DNA of 64,000 nt from Enoplolaimus lenunculus (GCA_030248215.1 JASANG010001891.1:1-64000); one strand, 5' to 3'. Positions 10,007 to 21,251 are shown, numbered from the stretch's first letter. Program-made: numbers and translations. Notes: generated from the letters alone by a model not told the origin.

Positions 10007-13000
10007 CTGAAATATCTAAGATAACAGTTTGAAAAGTTGCATATTGATATTAATTCTCAACTCGACAGCTATTAACATAGGTAGGAATCTAGATCGATAT
10101 TATCAAATGTGTATTGCAACTATCATCAGTTAGTAATAGGTTATTAAACTCACTAACTATTGGAGCTGTTGACAAATCATATGCGAAAGACATGCTGAAT
10201 TTTGAGCATCACAATTCACTGGTCCGAAAGTTACAGGACCAATAAAGTTACAGGACCAATCCCTAATTGATGATAGGTGCTACACATTTTTAAGAATACG
10301 ATCCCTAAATTGAGTAATTTTAAACTTTAGCTGTTCAGATGATAATTAATTTCGCTCAACAGTTTTGCAAACAATTGACTTAAATTAATGTTTTACACGC
10401 ATCTCACAGTTAGGTATAACCAAGAGTGGATGATTATTTACACAAGAGTATGCAACTGGTACATCCCGTGTCTCATCCAATCTTGGTATAACCAAAACTT
10501 GCATACATTTATTCCTTAATAATACAGTTTTAAATGTAGGTACATTGTTTTCAAATTAGTTTAGTAGCAAAGCGGAATCTCTTTTGAATTATCGATTTGC
10601 AAAAGCTGTAAGAAGTGTATCGCTAACGTTCAAAAGTAACCAGATGTTGTAACTTATTAATTTTGCGTTGGCATAAAACAGCGGTATTTTACTTGATATT
10701 TAAACTGCAATTCAAATTTATTTGAGAGGTTAAAGTTATACTTTAAGCACTAATCAAATTTAATTGGTGCTACCACAAAATAACACTAAAGGTTGCGCTA
10801 TACTTGACGTCCGGCGCCGTCCGTCACCGTGCGCCACCCGCACAGCGACGTCCGGCGTCGTTCGTTACCGTGCGCCACCCACGCAGCGCCCGTCCGTCAC
10901 CGTACGCCACCCACACAGCGCCCGTCCGTCACCGTGCGTCAGCTGTACGGCGCCGTCCATCACCGTCCGTCACCATACGTTATCATACGTGAGTTCTTTG
11001 CGTGCGATACCGCACGGTAACGGCCCGCACGGTGACATCGCCGCAAGGTGCCGGACGGCGCTGTACTTATGACGGACGGCGTCGCACGTCAAAAAAAGCA
11101 TAGCGCAACCCTAAGTTGATCAAATGAGGTTTGTTATAACGTACGTTCACTCACTTCATATAACCTTCAACATCAAAGTACGTAAACTGTAGAATCACTT
11201 TTTCGTCGTGCTTTCCATGAAAGATATACAAGCAATCGGTGTCGCGAGGATAATAACCAGGATAATTGGGCGATCGTACAGTGCCGTTACTAGACATGTT
11301 GCTATAGAACTCGAAGTGACACACTGAAATTAGCTTAAAATCAATTAAATACAAAACAACAACAACATTAAATTAAGAATGAAGCAAATGCCACATACAT
11401 CGCAGATTAAGTAAGCGAACAAAATGCACTCTTAGAGTAAACTGCCCACTCTAACCTATTTTTCATTAAGTTTTGACTTATTTGCCGAATAACCATTAAA
11501 CAGCTTGTTATACAAATTAATTTTCAAAGATTTTGCTACAAATTTAATTGCAACAAAGGATTCTTTGCAATCCAAATGCATCTTATTCGTCAACAAATTT
11601 CATGGTTTAGCGGTTATCTTATTTTCAGTTGAGTGAAGATTCGGCACACCAAATACTTACCATCTTTCCTAGTTTGCACACCGCTTCGTATTCCGTAATC
11701 TGAAACAGAATAAGTTATGCGAATGAAAACATCATGATGTGTTTTGTTAGCTAAATTTCCGTGCAATATTACGCTGACACAAGGAACATTTAAACCAGTT
11801 TGCCCCGCTGGCAAATTTTAGAATCTTAAAACGTCGAAGATTTATCTATGCCTCGTTAAATCTAAAAATTTTAAACGCATCTAGACATAACCGTGTGCCA
11901 TAGTTTTAATCTTAAAATCTGAAACGGTGGGTAAAGTGCGCAAGACCAACCTCAGACTTTCCTAACGATTCAGAAGCGCCATTCACACGTGCAAGCTGTT
12001 GCAGCGAAAACTCGCACCAGCCACTCGCACGTGCAAGTGTTGTTCGAAAACCTACAATAGAACTTGCACTTAGTCGCGTGCAAATTGCAGCTGCAACTTA
12101 TCGCTGCAAAAACTTGCACCTATGAATGGGGTGTATAATTGGTGTTAGAATTAGCTTACTTTTGACAAATCGCCAAACAATTTTCCACCGAAAGCGTCCC
12201 TTTGCGCTGACTTCACGGGCGTACGATTGAAATTCAATGCGAAGTTCGTTACGAGACGACATAATTTGAGGCGGAACCCGGTCATGGCAAAAGGTTTTGA
12301 TTTCACGCAGTCGGTTTTCATCGCTTGGTGTTTTCACGTACACAGTTAAGTGATCTTCTTCGTTTGCACGACACCTAAAACATTAATCACAGTGGTAGCT
12401 TGCGATTTATGCCTCTGACAAGTCTGTTTATTGATGTTTAGTTGTATATTAATTCATGTGAACGCGTGATAACCTTGTAAGACTAAATTGTAGAAAATTG
12501 AAAAACACATTGTGGTGAAAAGAGTTTGTTAGACTTTGTAATCATTTCTTAACGCTCGCAGCGAGTAAGGAAAAGAACAGTTCCTTGATAATGTTTCAAA
12601 GCTATTTCTGACAAGTCTGTTTATTGATGTTTAGTTGTATATTATTAATTCATGTGAACGCGTGATAACCTTAACACTAAATAAATTGTAGAAGATTGAA
12701 AAACACATTGTGGTGAAAAGAGTTTGTTAGACTTTGTAATCATTTCTTAACGCTCGCAGCGAGTAAGGACAAAAAGAACAGTTCCTTGATAATGTTTCAA
12801 AGCTATTTCTGACAAGTCTGTTTATTGATGTTTAGTTGTATATTATTAATTCATGTGAACGCGTGATAACCTTAACACTAAATAAATTGTAGAAGATTGA
12901 AAAACACATTGTGGTGAAAAGAGTTTGTTAGACTTTGTAATCATTTCTTAACGCTCGCAGCGAGTAAGGAAAAGAACAGTTCCTTGATAATGTTTCAAAG

Positions 13001-16000
13001 CTATTTCTGACAAGTCTGTTTATTGATGTTTAGTTGTATATTAATTCATGTGAACGCGTGATAACCTTAACACTAAATAAATTGTAGAAGATTGAAAAAC
13101 ACATTGTGGTGAAAAGAGTTTGTTAGACTTTGTAATCATTTCTTAACGCTCGCAGCGAGTAAGGAAAAGAACAGTTCCTTGATAATGTTTCAAAGCTATT
13201 TCTGACAAGTCTGTTTATTGATGTTTAGTTGTATATTAATTCATGTGAACGCGTGATAACCTTAACACTAAATAAATTGTAGAAGATTGAAAAACGGAAA
13301 GAAGTTGTAAATGAACTATTCTAGTGGGAGAAGGAGAAGTGGTTAAGATTCGAGGTATGAGTAGGAAAACAGGCGGACATTGTGGTGAAAAGAGTTTGTT
13401 AGACTTTGTAATCATTTCTTAACGCTCGCAGCGAGTAAGGAAAAGAACAGTTCCTTGATAATGTTTCAAAGCTATTTCTGACAAGTCTGTTTATTGATGT
13501 TTAGTTGTATATTATTAATTCATGTGAACGCGTGATAACCTTAACACTAAATAAATTGTAGAAGATTGAAAAACACATTGTGGTGAAAAGAGTTTGTTAG
13601 ACTTTGTAATCATTTCTTAACGTTCACAGCGAGTAAGGAAAAGAACAGTTCCTTGATAATGTTTCAAAGCTATTTCTGTCAAGTCTGTTTATTGATGTTT
13701 AGTTGTATATTAATTCATGTGAACGCGTGATAACCTTGTAAGACTAAATTGTAGAAAATTGAAAAACACATTGTGGTGAAAAGAGTTTGTTAGACTTTGT
13801 AATCATTTCTTAACGCTCGCAGCGAGTAAGGAAAAGAACAGTTCCTTGATAATGTTTCAAAGCTATTTCTGACAAGTCTGTTTATTGATGTTTAGTTGTA
13901 TATTAATTCATGTGAACGCGTGATAACCTTGTAACACTAAATTGTAGAAAATTGAAAAACACATTGTGGTGAAAAGAGTTTGTTAGACTTTGTAATCATT
14001 TCTTAACGTTCACAGCGAGTAAGGAAAAGAACAGTTCCTTGATAATGTTTCAAAGCTATTTCTGACAAGTCTGTTTATTGATGTTTAGTTGTATATTAAT
14101 TCATGTGAACGCGTGATAACCTTGTAACACTAAATTGTAGAAAATTGAAAAACACATTGTGGTGAAAAGAGTTTGTTAGACTTTGTAATCATTTCTTAAC
14201 GTTCACAGCGAGTAAGGAAAATAACAGTTCCTTGGTAATGTTTCAAAGCTATTCGCATAAGTCATTGCAAGTATATGCAAACGATTAATTTGTTTAGCTA
14301 ACAATATTTAGGTCTGAAACTACGGTCAGAAACGCAGCTAGGAATATGTAAACAGCAGGTTACGCCATATCAAAATTTCGACCGGAAGGAATCTTGTATT
14401 AACATCTGAAAGTATTCCTGAAACCCGCCGATAAAAAGAACCAGCGCGGTGGATGGTTTGACCTTTAGCCCTTCACGGTGAGCGGGTAAGCAAATTTTAT
14501 GAATTGCCAGACAATCGAAAAACATAATATTTTGAGATCGCAAGTATAAAATTTCAAACTTTACTCAGTCGGTTCTCTTCCTTCAGGTACCGTAACCGCG
14601 CCGAGAACGTCCATTTGCGCGGAATCGATTTGAGGAACTTTTTTGGCAGTGCTTTCGTACAGCCGAAACTCAGTGAATATGATTTGTGTGCGTTCGTTGC
14701 CACTGGTCAAAAAACGATACGTACATTCGATGTTTTCCGGGTAGCTTTCCGGATACGATGGGCTGGTCAGTTCACCGGAACGGCCATCTTCTGAGCGACT
14801 TGAGCTTAGAACGATTTCGCAGCTTTCTGAAACATAAAAAACATATCGGAGATTGACATACGTATGTATACTTTAAGACCAAGAGATGAGACAGAATTTT
14901 GGTTTGCATAAAAATATATGAATGAAATGGATTGTGTATGGGTAATAACACGGTCATAGCCAGAATGTTGGTTTGTAGACGGCCACGTCAAATTATATAC
15001 GGTTTGTGTATATGTGAATTTGGCTAAAGTTAACATTTAGTTTAATTAGCAGAAATCAATTTTTCAAAGTCATTTGAACACGGCACACCGCCCTTGGCCC
15101 TACTCTGGCTACGCCTTTAGCTAAAACTAATGAGAATCGATGGAGCAAAACCGCTCGAAATTCTGGCAAAACAGTAAAATTTGGGAGCGAGCAGGACACT
15201 AAACCTGCTCATGAGAGTGTTTGCTTTCTTCCTATATAAATCATTTTCGGTTGATATTCAACTGTATTGGTTCATTTTGTTGTCACCACAGGCCGCTGTT
15301 ATTAAAATAAGCTTCGATGCGCTTTGTAAGCGTATATCGAAAATGTAAACGTGTATTATTATTTTATTTTTTAAAATTTTTATTTTTTAAAGTTTTTGAA
15401 ACTTGCTCGCTTTTCAGAATGTTTTTAAATAACTTTTTTCAATTTTTCATAACGAAACCAAATCTTACACGCTTGCTTGTTTTATTGATTATTAATGCCG
15501 TGTATTATTAAAATTTGGATACCAATTACCCTTTTCATTAAAAATCTGTGATTACGTTATCTGTCTGTATGCCAAATCAGGACCAGAACGTCCAGCTTTT
15601 TTATCCTAATTACGTAGCTACAGCTACGTAAACAGTTTTTGAATTGTCTCATGCTTGTATTCTGCAAGCGTTCGACAGACATAAAACTAAATAAAACTGT
15701 GTTGGTGGTGCTATAGTAGTTAAAAATGCCGTCGGACGTACGATAACGGAGAGCGACCGGCCGCAACGCACGTTGAGTGGTGCCGACGGTCAGCGTCCTG
15801 CGGTCACGCACGGCGTCGCACGATAAGCATAGCGCCAACGCTATGCAGTCATCAAATATAACCAATAACTTTTTACCAGAAAGTCACACGACAAAATAGG
15901 TTCAGAACAATAACCCAAATTTAACGTTTCGCGAACAGTTACATAAACTCAGTGAATACCAACACCGAAGTCTCTGCTTTGTCGCATGTCGCCCAAACAA

Positions 16001-16248
16001 TTATAATTTTGTTTAAATTGTTTAACTGCAAAGCCATATTCAGTCGAACATATTAAGAGGCACTAATAAAAACTTTTCTAGGGGTCGCAGAAATTTGCTA
16101 AGAGGGCACAGCCCTTGTGTTGTTTCTGGCTATGGGTACGTTTAACTGAACATGAGTTCATTTTTAGCACGCAAATCTTACCTGCCACGTTTGAAAGTAT
16201 TAAAACGGTTGCAATGCAGTGATAAATAAACTTGTTAATCTTTAACAT
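9756..16248 (-). CDS. Gene B: secreted protein with two CUB domains (3' end not found)
   Basis: Five exons join in frame: 16248-16182, 14826-14565, 12374-12160, 11323-11155 and 10006-9756, with intron phases 1, 2, 1, 2 and exit phase 1. The product starts with a hydrophobic signal peptide (about residues 1-22), then CUB1 (exons 2 and 3) and CUB2 (exons 4 and 5), each with the usual four cysteines, about 320 residues in all before the missing end. No protease, EGF or membrane segment is seen. CUB modules bind proteins or glycans outside the cell, so an extracellular adhesive or ligand-binding role is likely, but the ligand is unknown. Splice sites are strong (donors GTAAGA, GTAAAG, GTAAGC, GTGAGT, GTAGGC). 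Introns hold MITEs and a tandem array. Gene C is a co-oriented paralogue 10 kb away. A clear core promoter was not identified. Confidence 0.8.
10091..10316. mobile_element. MITE, family with GTAGCAACTATCACCAGTTA ends
   Basis: The inverted ends read TCAAATGTGTATTGCAACTA on the left and, in reverse complement on the right, AAAATGTGTAGCACCTATCA. It lies in the intron between gene B exons 4 and 5. AGTTACAGGACCAAT is duplicated inside at about 10228-10260. Related copies are at 17668-17885, 21030-21251, 43646-43845 and 45858-46078. Confidence 0.65.
10791..11113. mobile_element. GC-rich MITE with GGTTGCGCTATAC ends
   Basis: The terminal inverted repeats are AGGTTGCGCTATACTT and its partner ATAGCGCAACCCT, flanked by TAA on both sides, which suggests a 3-bp target duplication as in PIF/Harbinger elements. 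The interior is a GC-rich low-complexity run of CCGTCACCGTGCGCCAC-like words that makes false open frames on the + strand. It ends 41 bp from the donor of gene B exon 4. Confidence 0.75.
11155..11323 (-). CDS. Gene B exon 4: first half of CUB2
   Basis: The acceptor is AGCTAATTTCAG, phase 1. The frame shows MCHFEF (cysteine 1), NGTVRSPNYPGYYP, DTDCLYIF (cysteine 2) and VILQFTYFDVE. Donor GAA/GTGAGT is phase 2. Two N-glycosylation sequons (NMS, NGT) are visible. This is the most canonical CUB sequence in the window. Confidence 0.9.
11976..12133. mobile_element. MITE, CATTCACACGTGCAAG family
   Basis: It begins GCGCCATTCACACGTGCAAG and ends with the inverse (CTTGCACCTATGAATGGGG). The interior contains GCAGCTGCAA. 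It ends 26 bp downstream of the donor of gene B exon 3, inside the intron. Confidence 0.7.
12160..12374 (-). CDS. Gene B exon 3: second half of CUB1
   Basis: Entry is in phase 2 after AATGTTTTAG. The frame gives cysteine 3 (ECRANEEDHLTVYV), cysteine 4 (KTFCHDRVPP) and the final strands (ELRIEFQS, then RFRWKIVWRF). Donor AAAA/GTAAGC is phase 1. The usual Asp-containing calcium-site segment before the last strand is not conserved here. Confidence 0.85.
12414..14250 (-). repeat. ~196-bp intronic tandem array, nine copies
   Basis: Nine copies of a 194-202 bp unit start with CTGACAAGTCTGTTTATTG near 12414, 12608, 12810, 13008, 13202, 13479, 13677, 13870 and 14063. Copies differ by small changes (TTAACACTAAATAA versus TTGTAAGACTAAA, GCTCGCAG versus GTTCACAG). 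The fifth copy carries an extra ~84-bp segment (about 13294-13378). Each unit contains an imperfect hairpin around CGCTCGCAGCGAG. The array makes up most of the 2.19-kb intron that splits CUB1 of gene B. Confidence 0.95.
14565..14826 (-). CDS. Gene B exon 2: first half of CUB1
   Basis: The acceptor is TTATGTTTCAG and entry is phase 1. The frame shows cysteine 1 (ESCEIV), the hallmark GELTSPSYPESYPENIEC with cysteine 2, then an aromatic strand and FTEF. It exits in phase 2 at donor GA/GTAAAG. At 86 codons it is the longest first-half exon of the family, owing to extra residues before the donor (DSAQMDVLGAVTVPEGREP). Confidence 0.85.
15701..15839. mobile_element. Short GC-rich MITE in gene B intron 1
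   Basis: The ends GTTGGTGGTGCTATAGTAG and (reverse complement) GTTGGCGCTATGCTTATCG resemble the GGTTGCGCTATAC family. The interior is GC-rich with CCGTCGGACG and CCGCAACGCACG. A segment just outside (15066-15116) resembles the CCGTAGCCAG family. Confidence 0.6.
16182..16248 (-). CDS. Gene B exon 1: signal peptide
   Basis: ATG at 16248 opens MLKINKFIYHCIATVLILSN, a short basic start and a hydrophobic core, then V-A-G split by the intron (phase 1, donor CAG/GTAAGATT). The size, the donor phase and the downstream CUB all match exon 1 of gene C, which supports this start. Confidence 0.75.
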
Positions 16249-17667
16249 TATGTTTATTTGGACTTTAACTAAAATTGTAAAATTGCAACTAATTTAGCAC
16301 AGTTTATGGAAATATATTTTCGATCCATAACTGCAGAGTCCGTTGTGAGCAGCGATCCACAACCCCACAAGCACTATGTGAGATGAATTTTTTACAAAGG
16401 CCAAAAACAAATACTGTACTAATTTATCCTTTTAATTCCTAAATCAAAAGACGCGCCGTATTTAAATAAATTTCCGTACAGAACTGTAGAGTAATTTGGT
16501 GTTGAAAACCACGAGCTCAGAAGCAGTTTGGCTTACAAATAGCCAGTGTGTAGTTTAGATGAGCCAGTCTTATTAAATCGACACCCAAGTACACAAATTA
16601 GCGAAATTTTTTCCAGTTTTTTATTTACATTTTTGTTTTATTCCAACATGGAGGCCAATCTGTTCTCAAAAGTTGACGGGGTAAATGCAATAATGTAGAC
16701 ATGTTTACACTTTCCAAGAAGTTTATCAAGTAACTTTTAGCATTAATCCTATCTGTACCGGGCAATGAGCATGTCAGACGTTTTGGATACTAATAAGTCC
16801 GTCAAGTTTTTGTCTTTCAAAAATGTGGGGGGTCAAAACGCCTGCTAAGTTTTATGGTCAAAAAGGGGGTCAGTGCCCACCTCGCCTCGGGATTGGCGTC
16901 CATATATTCCAACACGGGATTTAAACCGATTTAGAAAGACGCATTAAACCGACACGTAAGTACACAAATTAGCAAATGTTTTAGTTTATATTTTCACATT
17001 TTGTAAAATTTGTTGCTGCTAAAACTACATGACTAAAATTTGCAGCAATAATTTTACTAAACAATCTACTGTAGCACGACTCTCGAAAATGTTGCATGCA
17101 ATCCGAAATGTCTTTTACAAATAAACAGCGGCATTAGGGCCGTAAGCTTTTCAGGTTTCAAGACAGCTTATAAAAATTCATATATAATAAACTATAAATT
17201 AAAAGCCATGTTTAGTTCACATGCCTGAATACAAAGAGATAAAATACGCGAATTAGCGGTGTCACTGCACTGGACACATGATTAATTTCGCTTCAGGCAT
17301 TTAGCGGGCTTCTGGTCTGAGTTCAGATCTGTTACGACGTAGCCAGACGAAACAGTGCGTTGAACCTCTTTGAAAGATTTGGGCCGCCTTTGAAATGTTT
17401 TATGGTCCGCTTGTAGCTGTTGCGAAATGAGAAACTTGCCTCTCCTAAAATTGTTTCGTCTTTCTATCAAGTTGAGCTGGCTACAAACCTGTTCAAAATT
17501 TGTTTGACCCGCATTGGTTTATTGCACTTTTCAAAAAGCCCAATTGAACCATTTATAAATTAGAACACGCTTGGTTTTCCGTAAGAACATTTAAAAATTC
17601 TGCTAATCTCAATACTACCGATAGGGAGCTTTCTCTCTCTCCGACATTTTTGAATCGAATCAACTTC
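16249..17667. other. Region upstream of gene B
   Basis: No gene is recognised. An AAAATATATTT string lies roughly 75 bp upstream of the gene B start codon, but AT-rich words are common here and I do not call it a promoter. Confidence 0.5.
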
Positions 17668-17885
17668 AAGGGTCCGTAATCTGAATTGTGTATAGCATCT
17701 GTCACCAGTTAATAATAAGTTTTTAAACAAGCCAACAGTTGCTGCTACAAATGACAAACTCGACCAACAAGTACAACCAATAAGATGCGAAAAATGCGCC
17801 AAATTTTGTAGTTCTCCACTGTCTGGTTTGAAATTCGCAAAAGCTATTGACAACTGGCAATATGCGTTACAATTACAAAATATGA
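17668..17885. mobile_element. MITE, GTAGCAACTATCACCAGTTA family
   Basis: The inverted segments GTGTATAGCATCTGTCACCA (left) and ATTGACAACTGGCAATATGC (right) and the interior layout match the copies at 10091 and 21030. It is more diverged than those. Confidence 0.5.
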
Positions 17886-17906
17886 GCAAACATCAACAAC
17901 CGACTC

Positions 17907-18106
17907 CACTGCAAGAAATGGTGAGTCAAATTGACTTCTCTCCGAAATAGGCTTTTCCTGACTACACAAACTGAGTCAAAATTCGAACCACTAGAGTCAC
18001 ATTGAGTCCAACTTGACTCTGTCGGAGCCAAATTTTGACTCAGTTTGTGTAGTCAGGAAAAGCCTGTTTCGGACAGAGTCAATTTGACTCACCATTTTTT
18101 GCAGTG
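17907..18106. mobile_element. 200-bp near-palindromic MITE, CACTGCAAAAAATGG family
   Basis: It begins CACTGCAAGAAATGGTGAGT and ends with the inverse ACTCACCATTTTTTGCAGTG. Almost the whole element is a fold-back: GACTC and GAGTC words recur through both arms and TCAGGAAAAGCCTGTTTC mirrors GAAATAGGCTTTTCCTGA. Full-length relatives lie at 41929-42136 and 57496-57694. Confidence 0.85.
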
Positions 18107-19527
18107 TATATACGCAATAACTATTACAGACCTATCATCGCAACGCGTTTGAAATAAACTCAACTATAAACTTCAAACATGGGGTTTAGCAATGCCGCTC
18201 AACCCAAAAGTAATTTCATCCCGTCACAAGCTCTCGCTTTACTACATTTGTTCGGGCCCAGAGTTAAACTCCAATAGAAACAAACTCATCCCACCACAAC
18301 CGGTAAACAAAATCCAAAAGAAAGCCATTTCCAATTTGCGTAAAGGTAATGAAAGTTCATTTCATTATCAGTGTTTTGACAACAACACAGTTTGACACAC
18401 CGCCATCGGGAACAAGCTATTTCTCTCTAGAAACCAAGTCTGTTTTCAACTAAATTTACCTAGGGAACACGAGATCTTGAACTGGCGCGCGCTCACTCAC
18501 AGGCGGATTCTAGGGCGACTGGGCGTACTCAGGCCACGGCCCAACAAATATCAAAACTAAAATTATGTATTGTCATTTAGTGCTAATATTGCGTTTCTTC
18601 TTGTTTCGGTTGCGAGCGTGTTTCACTATTACGTAGCCCCCTCATCAGCGAGTTCTGGATCTGTCACTGTACTCTCTCTCTAGGGAATCATTTAAAATTT
18701 GATTAATCGCCTGTTTTGGCTTTCGTGCCGGCGGTTTCCATCATGAAAATTACATTTTGACGAACAAAAAACTTCACATATAACGCCTAGATTTTACTGT
18801 CAACGTAGCGCAAATAGTAGCCGCAAACAGGTTAACGACATTCTACCGTCCTAAAGCAAATAATAACTATCATTTTTGGTTTTAGTATAGTAAAAATCGT
18901 CGCCTTTGGTATTAAAACCTTTTATAGAATGTGTTGCCATTTATTAAGGAGAAATGTTATAGGAGGTCGGGTATTACGGAAGCAGTTACCGCAGCTGTCC
19001 CAAAGGGCGTTTGCTCAATAAATATCGAATTTTAGAAATTCTTGCATATTTGAGCCTCTCATGACCTTTCTGAGTCACTCACTCCACATTGAAATCAAAA
19101 GTTTCAAAAATTCATATTTTTCAGTGTCAAGTGTTTCCCTTGGGACCGAAATTTTATTAGAAAGTTCAGCAATTTATATATCATTGAACGCAGCGTGCAG
19201 AGCTGAGTCAAATGGTATTTCATTTTCATGTGGACTAGTGGTTAACCTATGTGTATTTCTATAACTTGGGAATACGTGTTATCAGCTATTTCATCATAAC
19301 TTATGTAGTTTGATCGCAAAAACTTTCAACAAAGTTGGACTTTTATATCTGTGCAATCACCACGCTTACCAACTTGCGGATCAGAGAAGATGTTACCCTG
19401 GCTATTGCCACACGCATGGTTCAGGCATATGTTGCGTAACATCTCACTGAGAAATTTCAGAACCCCGCGTTCACAAGTTACAAAATAACATACGTACACC
19501 AGTTGACATTTGAGGGGGATGTGTCAT
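18107..19527. other. Unannotated interval
   Basis: No gene is recognised. There is a short GC-rich stretch at about 18500-18530 (GGGCGACTGGGCGTACTCAG). Otherwise the sequence looks unique. Confidence 0.5.
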
Positions 19528-19647
19528 GGACACTGGAGCTTTTTGGCTTCAGTATCCTGCTTCAGCATCCAGGATACTGAAACCAAAAAAGCTTCGGTAT
19601 CCTGCTTCAGCATACAGGATACTGAAGCCTAAAAAGCTTCAGTGTCC
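19528..19647. repeat. 120-bp element with nested hairpins
   Basis: The outer inverted ends GGACACTGGAGCTTTTTGGC and GCCTAAAAAGCTTCAGTGTCC (one mismatch) enclose two successive ~40-bp hairpins, each CTTCxGTATCCTG - CTTCAGCAT - C/ACAGGATACTGAAxCC. The same words thus occur four times in alternating orientation. A related fragment (GAAGCCAAAAAAGCGTCAGT) lies near 56718. Confidence 0.8.
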
Positions 19648-19758
19648 GAAGTCACTTGGTTTAGGCATGTTATAGTGGAAGTTGCATTATATGCACTTTT
19701 CTTACGAGGATACAATTTAAGGTTTTGAGCGAATGAGAACTATGGTGGTCGGTCAAGC

Positions 19759-19928
19759 CGGGCCTGTAACCACGGGTGAGGGCAGAGGGGTTTCGCCACC
19801 TGGATAAATTTTGACCCCTTCAGAAAATTTGTAACCTTACCTTGCTTGTAAGTCATTGGAACCATTGTATGCCTCTCCTGAAAATTTTTTAGCCCCCTCT
19901 AGCAAAGTGAGCTGGCTACGGGTCTGGC
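19759..19928. mobile_element. MITE, CCGTAGCCAGC family
   Basis: It runs from GGGCCTGTAACCACGGGTGA to GTGAGCTGGCTACGGGTCTG. The interior has TTTTGACCCCTTCAGAAAAT and CTTGCTTGTAAGT blocks. Copies of the same layout are at 36064, 57711 and 58478. Confidence 0.6.
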
Positions 19929-20459
19929 CCAACTACCTTGCACGAAAACTATGCTTATTTGAGTAATTTGAGTTAATATTTTAAAGATTATCTTAGAGCA
20001 ACATAGAACGCACCGCAAAAAACAACAAACATATGGGTTTTGCGTCTGGGCATTTGACAAATTACATTAAGTCTCACAGATAGAATCGAAATTATTGTAT
20101 GTAACCTAATTTAATTTTCAATAACATGTGGTTGTTTAAATTACAAAAAAGGTTTGTTATTCAAAACTGATTAACGTTACATTTCAGTTCCTTTAGCTGA
20201 AACACTAGCGTAAACCCAAGCTCTAAATGATTGTAAAACTATAGAAAAATTCACTAACAAATTTGCCCGAATCCACAGCACAAATTCTGCCAGAGCCGAA
20301 CCGAAAGTCGCTTATCTCCCGGAGTTAGAGCCGGAGGCAGACTTAATGTTGCACCCTGCTTAGCAAGTTAACCTGCAGCCTAAAATGTGTGTTCTTCAGT
20401 CTTTTCAAAATTTTAATGAAATTTATAAAGGCTATTATCCGTTGGGCTAATGTTACTTT
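19929..20459. other. Unannotated interval
   Basis: Nothing recognised. AT-rich unique sequence. Confidence 0.5.
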
Positions 20460-20665
20460 AAGGGGCGTAACAGTAGATTAAACGTATTCCAAAGCATAAG
20501 CCTAAGCCTAAGCGTTGCAAAAACGTATTCCTAAGCCTGAGTCTAAGCCAGAGCCTAAGTCTAAGCAAAAAATGTAATATAGAATCTAATCCTACACTTT
20601 TATAAACCCACCAGAAACCTGGACTTCCCTTAAAGTGACATGGGCCCTCCGTTGTATACGCCCCT
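20460..20665. mobile_element. hAT-like MITE with TAAGCC-rich interior
   Basis: The ends AGGGGCGTAACAGTAG and (reverse complement) CAGGGGCGTATACAACGG form an inverted pair. The left half carries degenerate repeats of TAAGCC (AAGCATAAGCCTAAGCCTAA). It is followed by a second end-like motif (CAGCTCTGGCACTG), suggesting nested insertions. Confidence 0.55.
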
Positions 20666-21029
20666 GGCCCCCACGCCTGCCAGCTCTGGCACTGCTACTT
20701 TAGAACTGAGGATAGTTTCGTGAAAGTTAAAATATATAATCCAGTTCTTATAAATTCGATACCGTAAATTTATTCACCGCTTACTGTTTTCTATTAATAA
20801 TAATTTTTATTAAAAACGCGACAGAGTAGTACAGGTTTTGAGTTTGTCTAAATAAAATTAGAAAATCGCGTGTTTTTGAAACCTAAGTTCGTTACGGCTT
20901 GTATCGCGAGCCGAATAGCAAAGCTGTAATTTATTTTTCACTTTTTGAGTTGATCCCAACACGGCCAAATGCTGCCGCGAGATAAGTTCATGGTTTACTA
21001 ACATCATTAACGACTCTACTAGCTCAACC
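20666..21029. other. Unannotated interval
   Basis: Nothing recognised beyond unique AT-rich sequence. Confidence 0.5.
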
Positions 21030-21251
21030 TAGGGCCCATATTCTGAAATATGTACAGCAACTATTATCAGTTAGTAATAGGTTTTCATAATAACTAACTA
21101 TTGCAACTGTTGAATTCAAAATCGGTACAGCAGAGCAAATTATATGCGAAAGACGTGCTAAAATTTGAGCCTCAGAATTCTCTGGTTCAAAAGTTACAAG
21201 ACCTATTACCAACTGTTGATACGTGCTACACATGTTTGAGAATACTGGCCT
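21030..21251. mobile_element. MITE, best copy of the GTAGCAACTATCACCAGTTA family
   Basis: The terminal inverted repeats are AGGGCCCATATTCTGAAATA on the left and, in reverse complement, TAGGCCAGTATTCTCAAACA on the right. They are followed internally by ATGTACAGCAACTATTATCA and its partner ATGTGTAGCACGTATCAACA. It is a non-coding MITE; an open frame across it on the minus strand is not a gene. Confidence 0.7.

Noticed and set aside
10764-11072. Three overlapping + frames rich in Arg, Pro, Thr and His
   Set aside because: They are the GC-rich low-complexity interior of a MITE and are open in all three frames.
16300-16340. TATA-like promoter of gene B
   Set aside because: AAAATATATTT-type words are frequent by chance in this AT-rich DNA and no initiator or other element supports it.
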